Shown in pieces: positions 55,776 through 64,000 of a stretch of DNA of 64,000 nucleotides. The first letter of the stretch is position 1; the number at the start of each line of letters is the position of its first letter. The translations under genes and the position numbers were made by a program. The stretch covers positions 890,145-954,144 of the forward strand of contig NZ_CP014226.1 of the NCBI RefSeq assembly GCF_001545155.1, in the 5' to 3' direction. The notes under the pieces are model-generated. The model did no database searches. It saw nothing but the letters and a program-made list of their open reading frames with translations, and had not been told where the DNA came from. The stretch is from Halomonas chromatireducens. Its GTDB lineage: Bacteria; Pseudomonadota; Gammaproteobacteria; Pseudomonadales; Halomonadaceae.

Positions 55776-56785
55776 CTGCGGCGCTGTAGCTGATCCAGCA
55801 GGGCGCCGCCAGCGAAGTGCTCGTCCATGGCCTGCTCCCAGCTACCGACGATATCCTCGACCCGCAGCAGATCGGTCTCGGGGAACTGGTCGGCGAACTC
55901 CTCCACGACCGCCTCGTGATGGACGCGGTAGTTGAAGCCGGCCAGCATGCGCTGGGCCTCTTCGCTGTAGAGGTACTCGACATAGGCCTGGGCCAGGTCC
56001 TGGGTGCCGTTGCGCTCGGCATTGGGCTCGACCACCGCCACCGGGAATTCGGCCAGGATGCTGACCGGCGGCACGATCACCTCGTAGTCGTCACGACCGT
56101 ACTCGCCGCGGATGTTGTTCACCTCGGATTCGAAGCTGATCAGCACGTCGCCGATGCCACGCTCGATGAAAGTGGTGGTGGCGCCGCGGCCACCGGTGTC
56201 GAAGACTGCCACGTTGCGCAGGAAGGTGCGCATGAAGTCATGGATCTGCTCTTCATCGCCATCGAAGTGCTGCTGGGCAAAGCCCCAGGCGGCCAGGTAG
56301 GTGTAGCGGCCATTACCTGAGGTCTTGGGGTTGGGGAAGACCATCCTGACGTCTTCACGCACCAGGTCGTCCCAGCTCTCGATGCCCTTAGGGTTGTCCT
56401 TGCGTACCAGGAACGCCGTGGTGGAGTAGTAGGGCGAGGCGTTATTGGGCAGCAGTTCCTGCCAGTCCCCGGCCACCAGTCCGGCATCGGCGAGCACCTG
56501 GACGTCAGTCACCTGATTGTAGGTCACCACGTCGGCACGCAGCCCCTGCAGGATGGCACGGGCCTGGGCGGAGGAGCCGCCGTGGGATTGCTGGATGGCG
56601 ATTTCCTCGCCCTGCTCGGCCTGCCACCAGTCGCGGAATTCCGGGTTGATGGCGGAGAAGAGCTCGCGGGCGATGTCATAGGAGGAGTTAAGAATCTCGC
56701 GCTCGGCGGCCAGGGCCGGGGTGGCAAGGCTGACACCCAGGGCAACGGCTAGTGCGGTGCGGCGAACGGTGGACAGCAGATGCAT
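55772..56785 (-). CDS. sbp: Periplasmic sulfate-binding protein
   Basis: The 337-residue sulfate receptor of the CysTWA importer. The signal peptide is cleaved after LATPALA near residue 27. The mature part contains the Sbp/CysP signatures [45 protein letters not shown] and [25 protein letters not shown] lies eight bases before ATG 56785. The AT-rich gap upstream is the likely CysB-controlled promoter. Confidence 0.96.
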   Translation of the reverse strand: MHLLSTVRRTALAVALGVSLATPALAAEREILNSSYDIARELFSAINPEFRDWWQAEQGEEIAIQQSHGGSSAQARAILQGLRADVVTYNQVTDVQVLADAGLVAGDWQELLPNNASPYYSTTAFLVRKDNPKGIESWDDLVREDVRMVFPNPKTSGNGRYTYLAAWGFAQQHFDGDEEQIHDFMRTFLRNVAVFDTGGRGATTTFIERGIGDVLISFESEVNNIRGEYGRDDYEVIVPPVSILAEFPVAVVEPNAERNGTQDLAQAYVEYLYSEEAQRMLAGFNYRVHHEAVVEEFADQFPETDLLRVEDIVGSWEQAMDEHFAGGALLDQLQRRR

Positions 56786-56817
56786 GCGAGACACTCCAAT
56801 AAGGGAACAGTGGGCTA

Positions 56818-56875
56818 AGGTTAATTCTGACAATGAGGAATTACAATAAGGTTTTTTATTCGTTTTAGAAATATG
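56818..56875 (-). promoter_or_regulatory. AT-rich promoter region of the sbp-cysTWA operon (probable CysB target)
   Basis: This 58-base stretch is strikingly AT-rich for this genome. On the minus strand it reads TTGTAA (-35-like), 17 bases, TAACCT. CysB, the LysR-type activator of sulfate genes, binds long AT-rich sites just upstream of -35. Position and composition fit, but the CysB consensus is too loose to call by eye. Confidence 0.35.
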
Positions 56876-56975
56876 ACTGTGGCGGTTTTCTTCGCCGCGG
56901 TGCCCCATTCCCCCGTCCCTGGCGGTTCCTGCTAGAATGCGGACCACTCTTTCCGAGCGATAGCCTGGACTTGCC

Positions 56976-57683
56976 ATGACCGACGCGATCCGCGATTTTC
57001 TCATTGCCCCCTCCATTCTCTCCGCCGACTTCGCCCGGCTGGGCGAGGAAGTGGACAACGTGCTGGCCTCCGGGGCCGATATCGTCCATTTCGACGTCAT
57101 GGACAACCACTACGTACCCAACCTGACCATTGGGCCCATGGTCTGCGAGGCGCTGCGCAAGCATGGCGTCACCGCGCCCATCGATGCTCACCTGATGGTC
57201 AAGCCGGTTGATAGGCTGATCGGCGACTTCATCGACGCCGGCGCCACCTACATCACCTTCCACCCGGAGGCCTCGGACCATATCGACCGCTCGTTGCAGC
57301 TGATTCGCGATGGCGGCTGCAAGGCGGGGCTGGTGTTCAACCCGGCGACACCGCTCTCCTTCCTCGACCACGTGATGGACAAGGTCGACATGATCCTGCT
57401 GATGAGCGTCAACCCGGGCTTCGGCGGCCAGGCCTTCCTGCCGGGCACCCTGGACAAGCTGCGCGCGGCACGCCAACGCATCGACGCCTCGGGGCGGGCG
57501 ATTCGCCTCGAGATCGACGGTGGGGTCAAGGTCGACAACATTGCCGAGATCGCTGCGGCCGGTGCCGATACCTTCGTGGCCGGCTCCGCGATCTTCAAGG
57601 CCGCCAACGCTGCCGACCCGCATCGCTACGACAGCGTGCTCCGCGACTTCCGCGAGCAGCTGGCCGGAGTCGCTCCGCGGTGA
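56976..57683 (+). CDS. rpe: Ribulose-phosphate 3-epimerase
   Basis: Rpe interconverts ribulose-5-phosphate and xylulose-5-phosphate. The 235-residue TIM barrel shows [33 protein letters not shown] with the metal-site His/Asp, [20 protein letters not shown], and LEIDGGV with the second catalytic Asp. TAGAAT about 40 bases upstream is a probable -10. The next gene's GTG overlaps the stop, starting the rpe-(GIY-YIG)-gph-trpE run. Confidence 0.98.
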   Translation: MTDAIRDFLIAPSILSADFARLGEEVDNVLASGADIVHFDVMDNHYVPNLTIGPMVCEALRKHGVTAPIDAHLMVKPVDRLIGDFIDAGATYITFHPEASDHIDRSLQLIRDGGCKAGLVFNPATPLSFLDHVMDKVDMILLMSVNPGFGGQAFLPGTLDKLRAARQRIDASGRAIRLEIDGGVKVDNIAEIAAAGADTFVAGSAIFKAANAADPHRYDSVLRDFREQLAGVAPR

Positions 57684-57979
57684 ACGAAGGTGCCCAGGCC
57701 CCGCTGTGGTACCTCTACATGCTCGAGACACTCCAAGGCGCGCTCTATACCGGGATCACCACCGACGTCGCCCGGCGCGTGGCTCAACATGAGGCGGGGC
57801 GGGGCGCCAAGGCCCTGCGCGGGCGTGGGCCGCTTACGCTGGTGCATCAGGAGCCGGTGGGCAGCCACGGAGATGCGCTGCGGCTCGAGGCGGAGGTCAA
57901 GCGGCTCTCGGCGGTGGGCAAGCGCAGCTGGATCAAGAACCGGCAGGACAGCGAGGAAGCACCATGCACCCCATTCTGA
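57680..57979 (+). CDS. GIY-YIG domain protein (UPF0213/YhbQ type)
   Basis: A 99-residue single-domain GIY-YIG protein. [31 protein letters not shown] contains the YLYM/LYTG form of the GIY-YIG motif with its Arg, followed by [40 protein letters not shown] with the metal-binding Glu. YhbQ proteins nick branched or single-stranded DNA in vitro. GTG 57680 overlaps the rpe stop (GTGA); the 3' end overlaps gph by 16 bases. It is an extra gene inside the rpe-gph pair. Confidence 0.92.
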   Translation: MNEGAQAPLWYLYMLETLQGALYTGITTDVARRVAQHEAGRGAKALRGRGPLTLVHQEPVGSHGDALRLEAEVKRLSAVGKRSWIKNRQDSEEAPCTPF

Positions 57980-58629
57980 AAGATATCCGGCTGATCAGCT
58001 TCGATCTGGATGGCACCCTGATCGACTCCGTGCCCGACCTGGCCGCTGCCGTCGACAAGGTGCTGGAAGAGCTCGACCTTCCACCGGCCGGCGAGGTGAA
58101 GGTAACGAGGTGGGTTGGCAACGGGGCGCAAAAGCTGGTGGAGCGAGCGCTGACCGATGCCTTGGGCGAGCCGCCCGAGGTCGAATCACTCGAAGCCGGG
58201 CACCGACGCTTTCTGTATCACTACGGCCGGGACCCAGGGGCGCGTACTCGGCTCTATCCCGGAGTGTGTGAAGCGCTGGATGCCCTGCAGGCAGGCGGCC
58301 GGATTCTGACGCTGGTCACCAACAAGCCCTACGCCTTTATCGAGCCGATCCTGGCTCAGTTCGGCCTCGAGCGGCATTTTGCGCTCTGCCTGGGCGGCGA
58401 CAGCCTGCCGCAGAAGAAACCGGATCCAGCCCCGCTGCTTCACGTGGCCGCTCACTTCGACCTGCCTCCTTCGACCTGCCTGATGGTAGGTGATTCCCGT
58501 CATGACATCGCCGCCGGTCGCGCGGCCGGTTTTCGCACCCTGGCGGTTCCCTACGGTTACAATCATGGCGAACCGGTGCAGAATAGTCTTCCTGACGCCC
58601 TGATCGAAACGCTGAAAGAACTCGTTTAG
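57964..58629 (+). CDS. gph: Phosphoglycolate phosphatase
   Basis: The 221-residue HAD-superfamily phosphatase has motif [12 protein letters not shown], motif II LVTNKP, motif III with KKPDPAPLL, and motif [19 protein letters not shown] helical cap lies at about 20-95. Gph removes 2-phosphoglycolate formed during DNA repair. It overlaps the GIY-YIG gene and precedes trpE, the usual gph-trpE order. Confidence 0.96.
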   Translation: MHPILKDIRLISFDLDGTLIDSVPDLAAAVDKVLEELDLPPAGEVKVTRWVGNGAQKLVERALTDALGEPPEVESLEAGHRRFLYHYGRDPGARTRLYPGVCEALDALQAGGRILTLVTNKPYAFIEPILAQFGLERHFALCLGGDSLPQKKPDPAPLLHVAAHFDLPPSTCLMVGDSRHDIAAGRAAGFRTLAVPYGYNHGEPVQNSLPDALIETLKELV

Positions 58630-58666
58630 TCACCACCAGCTAGTCACCACCACCAAGGACCCGGGC

Positions 58667-60163
58667 ATGATGACTCTCGAACGTTTCCGCGAGCTGGCGG
58701 CTGCCGGCTACAACCGCATTCCGGTAACCCGCGAGGTGCTGGCCGATCTCGACACGCCGCTCTCCACCTACCTGAAGCTGGCCGACGAGCCCTGGACCTT
58801 CCTGCTGGAGTCCGTGCAGGGTGGTGAGAAGTGGGGCCGCTACTCCATCATCGGGCTGCCCTGCCAGGAGCGAATCGAGGTTCGCGGATTTACCGTCAGC
58901 CATATCATCAACGGCGAGCAGCAGGGCATGGCCGAGGTGGAGGACCCGCTCGACTGGATCGAGCAGTTTCATGCCGGCTTCAAGGTGCCTCGGCTGGACG
59001 ATCAGCCCCGCTTCGATGGTGGCCTGGTGGGCTACTTCGGCTACGACACCATCCGCTATATCGAACCGCGGCTGCGTGGGCCCCATGTGGCTGCCAAGGC
59101 CGATCCGCTGGGTGTCCCTGACATCCTGCTGATGGTCTGTGATGATCTGGTGGTGTTCGACAATCTCTCGGGCCGGCTGACGCTCTGGACCCATGCCGAC
59201 CCTGCGGCGTCGGACGCCTATGAGGCGGCGGTGGAGCGGTTGCAGCGGCTTGAGGTGCGCCTGCGCAGTGCCACGCTCAACACCATCAGCCCCGGCACTG
59301 GCCGCAGCGCGGTGGAGGAGGGGCACTTCACTTCCGGCTTCACCGAGGCGGGTTTCAAGGCAGCGGTGGAGACGATCAAGGAGTATGTGCTGGCCGGTGA
59401 CGTCATGCAGTGCGTGCCGTCCCAGCGCATGTCGATTCCCTACCAGGCGTCGCCGCTTGACCTCTACCGTGCCCTGCGAAGCCTCAACCCTTCACCCTAC
59501 ATGTTCTTTTTCAACCTCGATGACCACCACGTGGTGGGCTCCTCTCCGGAGATCCTCACTCGCCTGGAGGATGGAGAGGTGACGGTACGTCCGATTGCCG
59601 GCACCCGGGTTCGGGGCAGGACCGAAGAGGAGGACCGGGCGCTTGAGGCCGATTTGCTGGGTGACCCCAAGGAGGTCGCCGAGCACCTGATGCTCATCGA
59701 CCTGGGGCGCAATGACGTAGGGCGCATCAGCGAGACCGGCTCGGTGGTGGTGACCGACCAGATGGCGGTGGAGCGCTACTCCCACGTGATGCACATCGTC
59801 TCCAATGTCACTGGGCGGCTGAAGCCGGGCCTGACGGCCATGGACGTGCTGCGTGCCACCTTCCCGGCGGGCACGCTTTCCGGCGCGCCTAAGATCCGCG
59901 CCATGGAGATCATCGACGAGCTGGAGCCGGTCAAGCGAGGCATCTACTCGGGAGCAGTAGGCTATCTCTCCTGGCATGGCAACATGGACACCGCGATTGC
60001 GATCCGCACGGCGGTGATCAAGGACGGCGAATTGCATGTACAGGCCGGGGCTGGGGTCGTCGCGGACTCGGTGCCCGAGATGGAGTGGCAGGAAACACTC
60101 AACAAGGGTCGGGCGATCTTCCGCGCCGTGGCCATGGCCGAGAAGGGGCTGGATAACCTGTGA
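58667..60163 (+). CDS. trpE: Anthranilate synthase component I TrpE
   Basis: TrpE turns chorismate and ammonia into anthranilate with TrpG. The 498-residue protein keeps the tryptophan feedback element LLES(x)10S (residues 46-60), so the enzyme should be inhibited by Trp. The chorismate-binding domain has [65 protein letters not shown] and [18 protein letters not shown]. Start ATG 58667 has AAGGA upstream. The 37-base gap to gph is too short for an attenuator. trpG lies 1.46 kb away beyond an inverted gene. Confidence 0.97.
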   Translation: MMTLERFRELAAAGYNRIPVTREVLADLDTPLSTYLKLADEPWTFLLESVQGGEKWGRYSIIGLPCQERIEVRGFTVSHIINGEQQGMAEVEDPLDWIEQFHAGFKVPRLDDQPRFDGGLVGYFGYDTIRYIEPRLRGPHVAAKADPLGVPDILLMVCDDLVVFDNLSGRLTLWTHADPAASDAYEAAVERLQRLEVRLRSATLNTISPGTGRSAVEEGHFTSGFTEAGFKAAVETIKEYVLAGDVMQCVPSQRMSIPYQASPLDLYRALRSLNPSPYMFFFNLDDHHVVGSSPEILTRLEDGEVTVRPIAGTRVRGRTEEEDRALEADLLGDPKEVAEHLMLIDLGRNDVGRISETGSVVVTDQMAVERYSHVMHIVSNVTGRLKPGLTAMDVLRATFPAGTLSGAPKIRAMEIIDELEPVKRGIYSGAVGYLSWHGNMDTAIAIRTAVIKDGELHVQAGAGVVADSVPEMEWQETLNKGRAIFRAVAMAEKGLDNL

Positions 60164-60205
60164 GCGTCTAACGGGGCATGGCGCCTGGTGGCGCTTCCTA
60201 CGAAG

Positions 60206-60230
60206 TGCGGCGGCCTCTGGGGCCGCCGCA
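60206..60230. terminator. GC-rich hairpin between trpE and the convergent metal-binding gene
   Basis: TGCGGCGGCC and GGCCGCCGCA form a perfect 10-bp stem with a 5-base loop between convergent genes. T content on both sides is low, so it may rely on other factors. Confidence 0.5.
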
Positions 60231-60263
60231 TACAATGACTCAGTGTGATGAGTCCGCTATAAG

Positions 60264-61259
60264 TTACGCTTCCGAATCCGACTTTTCGTCGTCCTTCTCT
60301 TCGTCCTCCTCATCGCGACTCTCATGGTCTTCTTCTTTGTCGTCCGCGATCTCCTCGTCGCCGAGCAGTGCAGTGCGGATCAGTGAGGCGTTGTGCTTCA
60401 TGAGCGAAACGTAGTTGGCTGCCTCTCCATCCGGTTCACTCAGTGAGTCGACGTAGAGCGGGCCGGACACGGCAAGGCCGGTATCGGAAGCGATACTGCT
60501 GACGTATCGATCGGAAATGGTGCTTTCCCAGAACAGTGAGGCAGGTTGCGCCTCGTTGACCAGATCGATGATTCGCATCATCTGCTGGGGGGAGCCTTCG
60601 GTCTCGGCATTGGTGCCCCAGATACCGTCATGACGGAACCCATAGGCATCGGCAAAGTAGACGAAGGCGGCCTCGCTGGTTATCAGTAGACGCTGCTCTT
60701 CGGGAATGTCGGCGAGGATTTTCGTAATTTCCTTATGCAGTGCAGCTAGAATATCGCGCGCCGTTTCGGCGCGGGCATGGAAATTGTCGGCGGCGTCGGG
60801 GTGCAGCTCGGCCAGCGTCTCGGCAATGACTTGTACATAGGCTGCTGCCGCACGTGGATCCATCCACAGGTGGGGGTCGGGTTCGCCGCTGTAGTCGCCG
60901 GTGACGATGGGCAGGGTGGGGTACTCCGACGCTTCCGCCAGTGGGACAAGAGGGGCCTGGTTGCCTACGGTAGCATGCACCTGGCGCATCCACTGTTCCA
61001 ACTGGTAGCCGTTGTAGAAAACCAGCTTGGCGTCTTCCAGGGCGATGAAGTTATTGGGGGTCAGCTCCCACTCGTGGACTTCGGCTCCGGGCGGGGTGAG
61101 CGTCACCAGGCGAATGTCATCGCCCCCGACCTGGGCTACAAGATCGCCGAGGATCGAGAAGGTGGCTACCACCTTGGGGGATGCTACTGCCTGGCTGGTG
61201 CCTGCCATGGCAGCCAGGGGGAGAGCCAGCCAGAGCAGGGCATGGCGGGATGGGCGCAT
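60264..61259 (-). CDS. Metal ABC transporter substrate-binding protein, manganese/iron-type, with acidic tail
   Basis: The 331-residue periplasmic cluster A-I binding protein has a signal peptide (cleavage near AVA|SP, residue 27). The four ligands of PsaA/TroA-type proteins are placed as His62 (EVHEWELTPNN), His130 (DPHLWMD), Glu196 (TSEAAFVYF) and Asp271 (YVDSLS). Spacings 130-196-271 equal those of PsaA (139-205-280). The Glu and Asp ligands favour Mn(II) or Fe over the His-rich site of ZnuA. Residues 301-331 are a highly acidic tail. AAGGAG precedes ATG 61259. No ATPase or permease gene is adjacent. Confidence 0.88.
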   Translation of the reverse strand: MRPSRHALLWLALPLAAMAGTSQAVASPKVVATFSILGDLVAQVGGDDIRLVTLTPPGAEVHEWELTPNNFIALEDAKLVFYNGYQLEQWMRQVHATVGNQAPLVPLAEASEYPTLPIVTGDYSGEPDPHLWMDPRAAAAYVQVIAETLAELHPDAADNFHARAETARDILAALHKEITKILADIPEEQRLLITSEAAFVYFADAYGFRHDGIWGTNAETEGSPQQMMRIIDLVNEAQPASLFWESTISDRYVSSIASDTGLAVSGPLYVDSLSEPDGEAANYVSLMKHNASLIRTALLGDEEIADDKEEDHESRDEEDEEKDDEKSDSEA

Positions 61260-61379
61260 CGTAAATCTCCTTTTTGCGGCAGCGCATGGACTCGATAATA
61301 GAGACTGCGGACTGGGCTGGCTAGCCGCGCCGTGTAAACAGGCGGTCGTTGTGGCGGGGCGCGGGCGTGATTCGGTGGA

Positions 61380-61409
61380 TTGACAGCCAGCCCGGCACAA
61401 CGGCACTAT
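61380..61409 (+). promoter_or_regulatory. Candidate promoter of the trp leader
   Basis: TTGACA (61380-61385) matches the -35 consensus exactly; CACTAT (61404-61409), 18 bases on, is a weak -10. Transcription from it would begin at about the leader ATG at 61416, giving a nearly leaderless message, so either this is not the promoter or the leader peptide starts further upstream in frame (TTG 61380 or another codon after 61370). Confidence 0.3.
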
Positions 61410-61415
61410 TGCGGT

Positions 61416-61466
61416 ATGACATCGCCAGATTACATTCATTCTAGCCGGACGTGGTGGCGCTCCTGA
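61416..61466 (+). CDS. trpL: trp operon leader peptide (TrpL-type) with tandem Trp codons
   Basis: A 16-codon frame, MTSPDYIHSSRTWWRS, ends in TGA at 61464-61466. It carries two adjacent Trp codons (TGG TGG, 61452-61457) near its end. The C-terminal WWRS recalls WWRTS of E. coli TrpL. Directly downstream are overlapping hairpins that end in a terminator, 102 bases before trpG. It is not a functional protein: ribosome stalling at the Trp codons is the signal. Weak point: no clear Shine-Dalgarno before the ATG, and an in-frame extension back to 61371 is open. Confidence 0.8.
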   Translation: MTSPDYIHSSRTWWRS

Positions 61467-61524
61467 AGCGGGGCGGCATACCTGTGTCTTGAATGACCAT
61501 GCCGCCGTCCGGGCGGCATTTTTG
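61458..61524 (+). promoter_or_regulatory. Ribosome-mediated transcription attenuator of trpGD
   Basis: Three mutually exclusive stems are visible. 1:2 is CGCTCC (61458-61463) with GGGGCG (61470-61475), overlapping the leader stop. 2:3, the antiterminator, is GGCGGCAT (61472-61479) with ATGCCGCC (61499-61506). 3:4, the terminator, is ATGCCGCC (61499-61506) with an identical GGCGGCAT (61512-61519) followed by T. Segments 2 and 4 are the same octamer, so they compete for segment 3. A ribosome stalled at the Trp codons would mask segment 1, free 2 to pair with 3 and let transcription reach trpG. Confidence 0.82.
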
Positions 61525-61625
61525 TACCTGGTGGCTCTGCACGGCTGGCATGACCGACGCATTCGATCTGGGTAACCTCTGCCTGGCCACTGGTCAGCTG
61601 CAATAGAACAGGACTCTATACCGCC

Positions 61626-62210
61626 ATGTCCGTGCTGATGATCGACAACTACGACAGCTTCACTTTCAATGTGGTGCAGTATCTGGGTGAACTGGGGGCC
61701 GACGTGGTCACCCATCGCAACGATGCCATCACCCTGGAAGAGATCGAGGCGCTTGCACCCAGCCACCTGGTCATTTCCCCCGGACCCTGCACGCCCAACG
61801 AGGCAGGCATTTCCATGGCGGCAATTCGCCATTTTGCCGGTCGCCTGCCGATTCTCGGTATCTGCCTGGGCCATCAGGCGATCGGCCAGGTCTATGGCGG
61901 CGAGGTCGTGCGGGCACCCCAGGTGATGCACGGCAAGACCTCCCGGATCCATCACCATGGCCAGGGTGTCTTCGAAGGGCTGGATGATCCGCTGGAGGTG
62001 ACCCGCTATCACTCCCTAGTGGTGGCGGCCGACAGCCTGCCCGAGTGTATCGAGGTAACCGCCTGGACCGACGAGGACGACGTGACGCCGGGTTTGATCA
62101 TGGGCCTGCGTCATCGCCAACTGGACATCGAAGGGGTGCAGTTCCACCCTGAGTCGATCCTTACCCGCCAGGGGCATGAGCTGCTGGCCAACTTCCTGAA
62201 GCGTCGCTGA
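61626..62210 (+). CDS. trpG: Anthranilate synthase component II (glutamine amidotransferase) TrpG
   Basis: The 194-residue class I glutaminase supplies ammonia to TrpE. The catalytic Cys is in [11 protein letters not shown], with His and Glu in [10 protein letters not shown]; the oxyanion strand is [11 protein letters not shown]. It may also serve PabB in folate synthesis, as in other amphibolic TrpG/PabA proteins. It lies 159 bases after the Trp-codon leader, so its transcription is probably attenuated. trpD follows 33 bases downstream. Confidence 0.97.
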   Translation: MSVLMIDNYDSFTFNVVQYLGELGADVVTHRNDAITLEEIEALAPSHLVISPGPCTPNEAGISMAAIRHFAGRLPILGICLGHQAIGQVYGGEVVRAPQVMHGKTSRIHHHGQGVFEGLDDPLEVTRYHSLVVAADSLPECIEVTAWTDEDDVTPGLIMGLRHRQLDIEGVQFHPESILTRQGHELLANFLKRR

Positions 62211-62243
62211 TCCGCGCCCGACAGAGACAGAGGAGTTTCCTCC

Positions 62244-63263
62244 ATGCAGATGCGAGAGGCCATTGGCGCGGTGATGCGCCGCGAGAACCTGAGCTTCGAC
62301 GAGACTCACTCGGTGATGCAGCAGATCATGACCGGCGAGGCTACCGATGCCCAGATAGGCGGCCTGCTGGTTGGTTTGGCCATGAAAGGTGAGACCGCCG
62401 AAGAGATCGGCGCGGCGGCCCAGGTCATGCGTGAGCTCATGAAGCGGGTCAGGGTCTCGGCCGAGAACGTTGTCGATATCGTCGGTACCGGCGGGGATGG
62501 CGCCAACCTGTTCAATGTGTCGACCGCCGCCAGTTTCGTGGCTGCCGCCGGTGGCGCCCATGTGGCCAAGCACGGCAATCGCAGCGTATCGTCCTCTTCC
62601 GGCAGCGCCGACCTCTTCGACGTGGCGGGTATCCACCTGGATCTGAAGCCGGACCAGGTAGGGCGCTGTATCGAACAGGTGGGCGTCGGTTTCATGTTTG
62701 CCCCCAACCATCATCCGGCCATGCGCTTTGCTGTCGGGCCGCGCCGGGAAATGGGCGTGCGCACCCTGTTCAATATCCTGGGGCCCCTCACCAACCCCGC
62801 CGGCGCTCCCAATCAGCTGCTGGGTGTCTACTCACCAGAGCTGGTTCCACTGATGGCCGAGGTACTGCAGTATCTCGGCAGCCGCCATGTCATGGTGGTA
62901 CACGCCGAGGATGGGCTGGACGAGATCTCGCTGGCCGCACCGACCCAGGTGGCAGAGCTGAAGGATGGCGTGATCCGCCGCTACACGATCACCCCCGAGG
63001 AGCTGGGTATCGAGCGTCATGACATGACGTCGCTCAAGGTGGTCAGCGCCGAGGACAGCCTGCGCCTGGTCCGCGAGGCTCTGGTGGGTGAGGGGCTGGC
63101 GGCGGACATCGTCGCACTCAATGCCGGCGCTGCGCTCTACTGCGCGGATATTGCCGACACGCTGAAAGAGGGCGTGATGATGGCCCAGGATGCCCAGGCC
63201 TCCAAATTACCATTGGAGAAAATGAAGGAACTGGCCGATTTCACCCGTGTTCTGCTTCCCTGA
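62244..63263 (+). CDS. trpD: Anthranilate phosphoribosyltransferase TrpD
   Basis: TrpD joins anthranilate to PRPP. The 339-residue protein has VDIVGTGGDGANLFNVSTAASFVAAAGG (the PRPP-binding GTGGD), KHGNRSVSSSSGSADL, and NHHPAMRFAVGPRREMGVRTLFNILGPLTNPA. GGAG precedes the ATG. In Pseudomonas-type genomes trpC follows directly; here the next gene is a PPTase on the other strand, so trpC lies elsewhere. Confidence 0.97.
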   Translation: MQMREAIGAVMRRENLSFDETHSVMQQIMTGEATDAQIGGLLVGLAMKGETAEEIGAAAQVMRELMKRVRVSAENVVDIVGTGGDGANLFNVSTAASFVAAAGGAHVAKHGNRSVSSSSGSADLFDVAGIHLDLKPDQVGRCIEQVGVGFMFAPNHHPAMRFAVGPRREMGVRTLFNILGPLTNPAGAPNQLLGVYSPELVPLMAEVLQYLGSRHVMVVHAEDGLDEISLAAPTQVAELKDGVIRRYTITPEELGIERHDMTSLKVVSAEDSLRLVREALVGEGLAADIVALNAGAALYCADIADTLKEGVMMAQDAQASKLPLEKMKELADFTRVLLP

Positions 63264-63313
63264 TGGCCCGGCGAAGCCCGGGGGAATGAGGCGTGTCAGA
63301 GGGTGAGATGTGC

Positions 63314-64000
63314 TCAAGTGCCGAATGAGTCGTGGACACGGGCGGGCAGTGATACCAGGCTGAGAAGGCGACCTTCATGCAGGCAGGCTTCGCCGACGAC
63401 CTCGCGCCCGGCCGTCCAGCCTGAGCCCAGATTGTTGAGCAAGCGCAGGCGAGCTGCGCCGACGCCGTGCCAAGACACCAGCTCGGCGGCTTGGAAGTGG
63501 AACATCTGGCCCACCACCGGATAGAGGGCCTTGAACAGGCTCTCCTTGAGGGAAAAGGTCGCGGTAACCATCAGGCCAGCCTCTGACTCGGGTAACCGCT
63601 CGAGGCGAGCAACCTCCTCTGGGGTAAGCACGCGCCTGGCCAGGCGAAGGGCCTGGGCTGCATCCAGCAGCCGCTCGGCGTCCAGGCCGAGCCCCAGATA
63701 GGCCTGCCTGGGGGCAACCAGCGCAGCGGCCCAGCCATCGTTATGGGTAATGGCGCCTACGCAGTCAACAGGCCAGCAGGGGGATCGGTCTTCGTTCATG
63801 CCTGGCGTCGCGTTCCGGCCGTCCAGGAGCCATAGAGCTCGCCTTGCGCACAGGCGCCCGGCAATGAACTCGGCGCGCCGCTTGGCGATGGCGCCTTGCA
63901 GAGGGGGAGGCAGGGCGATGCCCTCGTAGCTGGAGCCAGAATCGGAGTGATCGCGCCCGGCTCCCTGCTTGCCAATACGCGTGGGATCGAAGCGTGTGGC
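63314..64000 (-). CDS. 4'-phosphopantetheinyl transferase, EntD/Sfp type (5' end outside window)
   Basis: The frame stays open to the window edge, giving 228 residues without a start. The conserved order is visible: AKRRAEFIAGRLCARRAL at the N-terminal side, AITHNDGWAAALVA, the metal/CoA motif GLGLDAERL (D-x-E) and FSLKESLFKALYP (F-S-x-K-E-x-x-F-K). These enzymes transfer phosphopantetheine from CoA to carrier proteins of siderophore, polyketide or fatty-acid synthesis. The ATG at 63799 inside the frame is not the start, because the RRAEF motif precedes it. It converges on trpD with 50 bases between. Confidence 0.93.
   Translation of the reverse strand, partial: ATRFDPTRIGKQGAGRDHSDSGSSYEGIALPPPLQGAIAKRRAEFIAGRLCARRALWLLDGRNATPGMNEDRSPCWPVDCVGAITHNDGWAAALVAPRQAYLGLGLDAERLLDAAQALRLARRVLTPEEVARLERLPESEAGLMVTATFSLKESLFKALYPVVGQMFHFQAAELVSWHGVGAARLRLLNNLGSGWTAGREVVGEACLHEGRLLSLVSLPARVHDSFGT

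Noticed and set aside
61499..61606. A second frame with tandem Trp codons (from ATG 61499) as the trp leader peptide
   Set aside because: Its start lies inside the terminator stem and its Trp codons come after the U-tract, so stalling there could not control the hairpin. The frame at 61416-61466 has the correct geometry.
60264..62012. A 582-residue version of the metal-binding protein
   Set aside because: The extension runs antisense through the trp leader and trpG. The signal peptide begins at ATG 61259 with a good ribosome site.

Overview
The window is 64 kb of chromosome from a high-GC gammaproteobacterium, most likely a halomonad (Halomonas and relatives). The evidence is the gene order. 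The mutL-miaA-hfq-hflX-hflK-hflC superoperon is followed by hisZ-purA as in Pseudomonas-type genomes. The miaB-phoH-ybeY-corC-lnt, rpe-gph-trpE and trpG-trpD blocks and a phasin/PHA synthase pair are also present. Codon usage looks uniform throughout. I see no phage, no intact IS element, no CRISPR array and no rRNA or tRNA gene.

Layout. 1-8.7 kb: MutL (5' end outside the window), MiaA, Hfq, HflX, HflK/HflC, HisZ, PurA. 8.7-15.5 kb: a RimK-like ATP-grasp enzyme divergent from a GNAT protein, YajQ, an Hsp20 with a heat-shock-like promoter, a DUF454 membrane protein, PepN. 15.5-18.2 kb, minus strand: a four-gene operon of a DUF1538 membrane protein, a PII-like protein, a CBS protein and a small membrane protein, with a 16-bp perfect palindrome upstream. 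18.4-25.3 kb: LemA plus an M48 protease with a TerB-like tail, an acidic lipoprotein with a duplicated segment, a cold-shock protein, a LysE exporter, a Slt transglycosylase. 25.5-33.8 kb: two hotdog thioesterases, HtpG, the PntAB transhydrogenase, GpsA, SixA, an IsdG-like monooxygenase. 33.8-38.3 kb: an AEC transporter behind an abutting 33-residue membrane peptide, a MITE-like palindrome, a deleted alpha/beta-hydrolase pseudogene, an intact hydrolase, a patatin and an Smr protein. 38.4-44.1 kb: PrmB, AroC, then the PHA locus (DUF6489-like protein, phasin, class I PhaC) ending in a REP-like 157-bp tandem array. 44.1-52.3 kb: Lnt, CorC, YbeY, PhoH-like protein, MiaB on minus; DUF1820, SH3 and Tpm on plus; a YajG-like lipoprotein. 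52.5-56.8 kb: a GNAT and the sbp-cysT-cysW-cysA sulfate importer. 57-64 kb: Rpe, GIY-YIG, Gph, TrpE, an inverted manganese-type binding protein, TrpG, TrpD and a Sfp/EntD-type PPTase that runs off the end.

The most informative non-coding signal is upstream of trpG. A 16-codon reading frame, MTSPDYIHSSRTWWRS, carries tandem Trp codons. It is followed by three mutually exclusive hairpins ending in a U-tract, the architecture of a ribosome-mediated trp attenuator. The least-understood protein system is the DUF1538/PII-like/CBS operon, which reads like a membrane transporter with its own nucleotide-responsive regulators.
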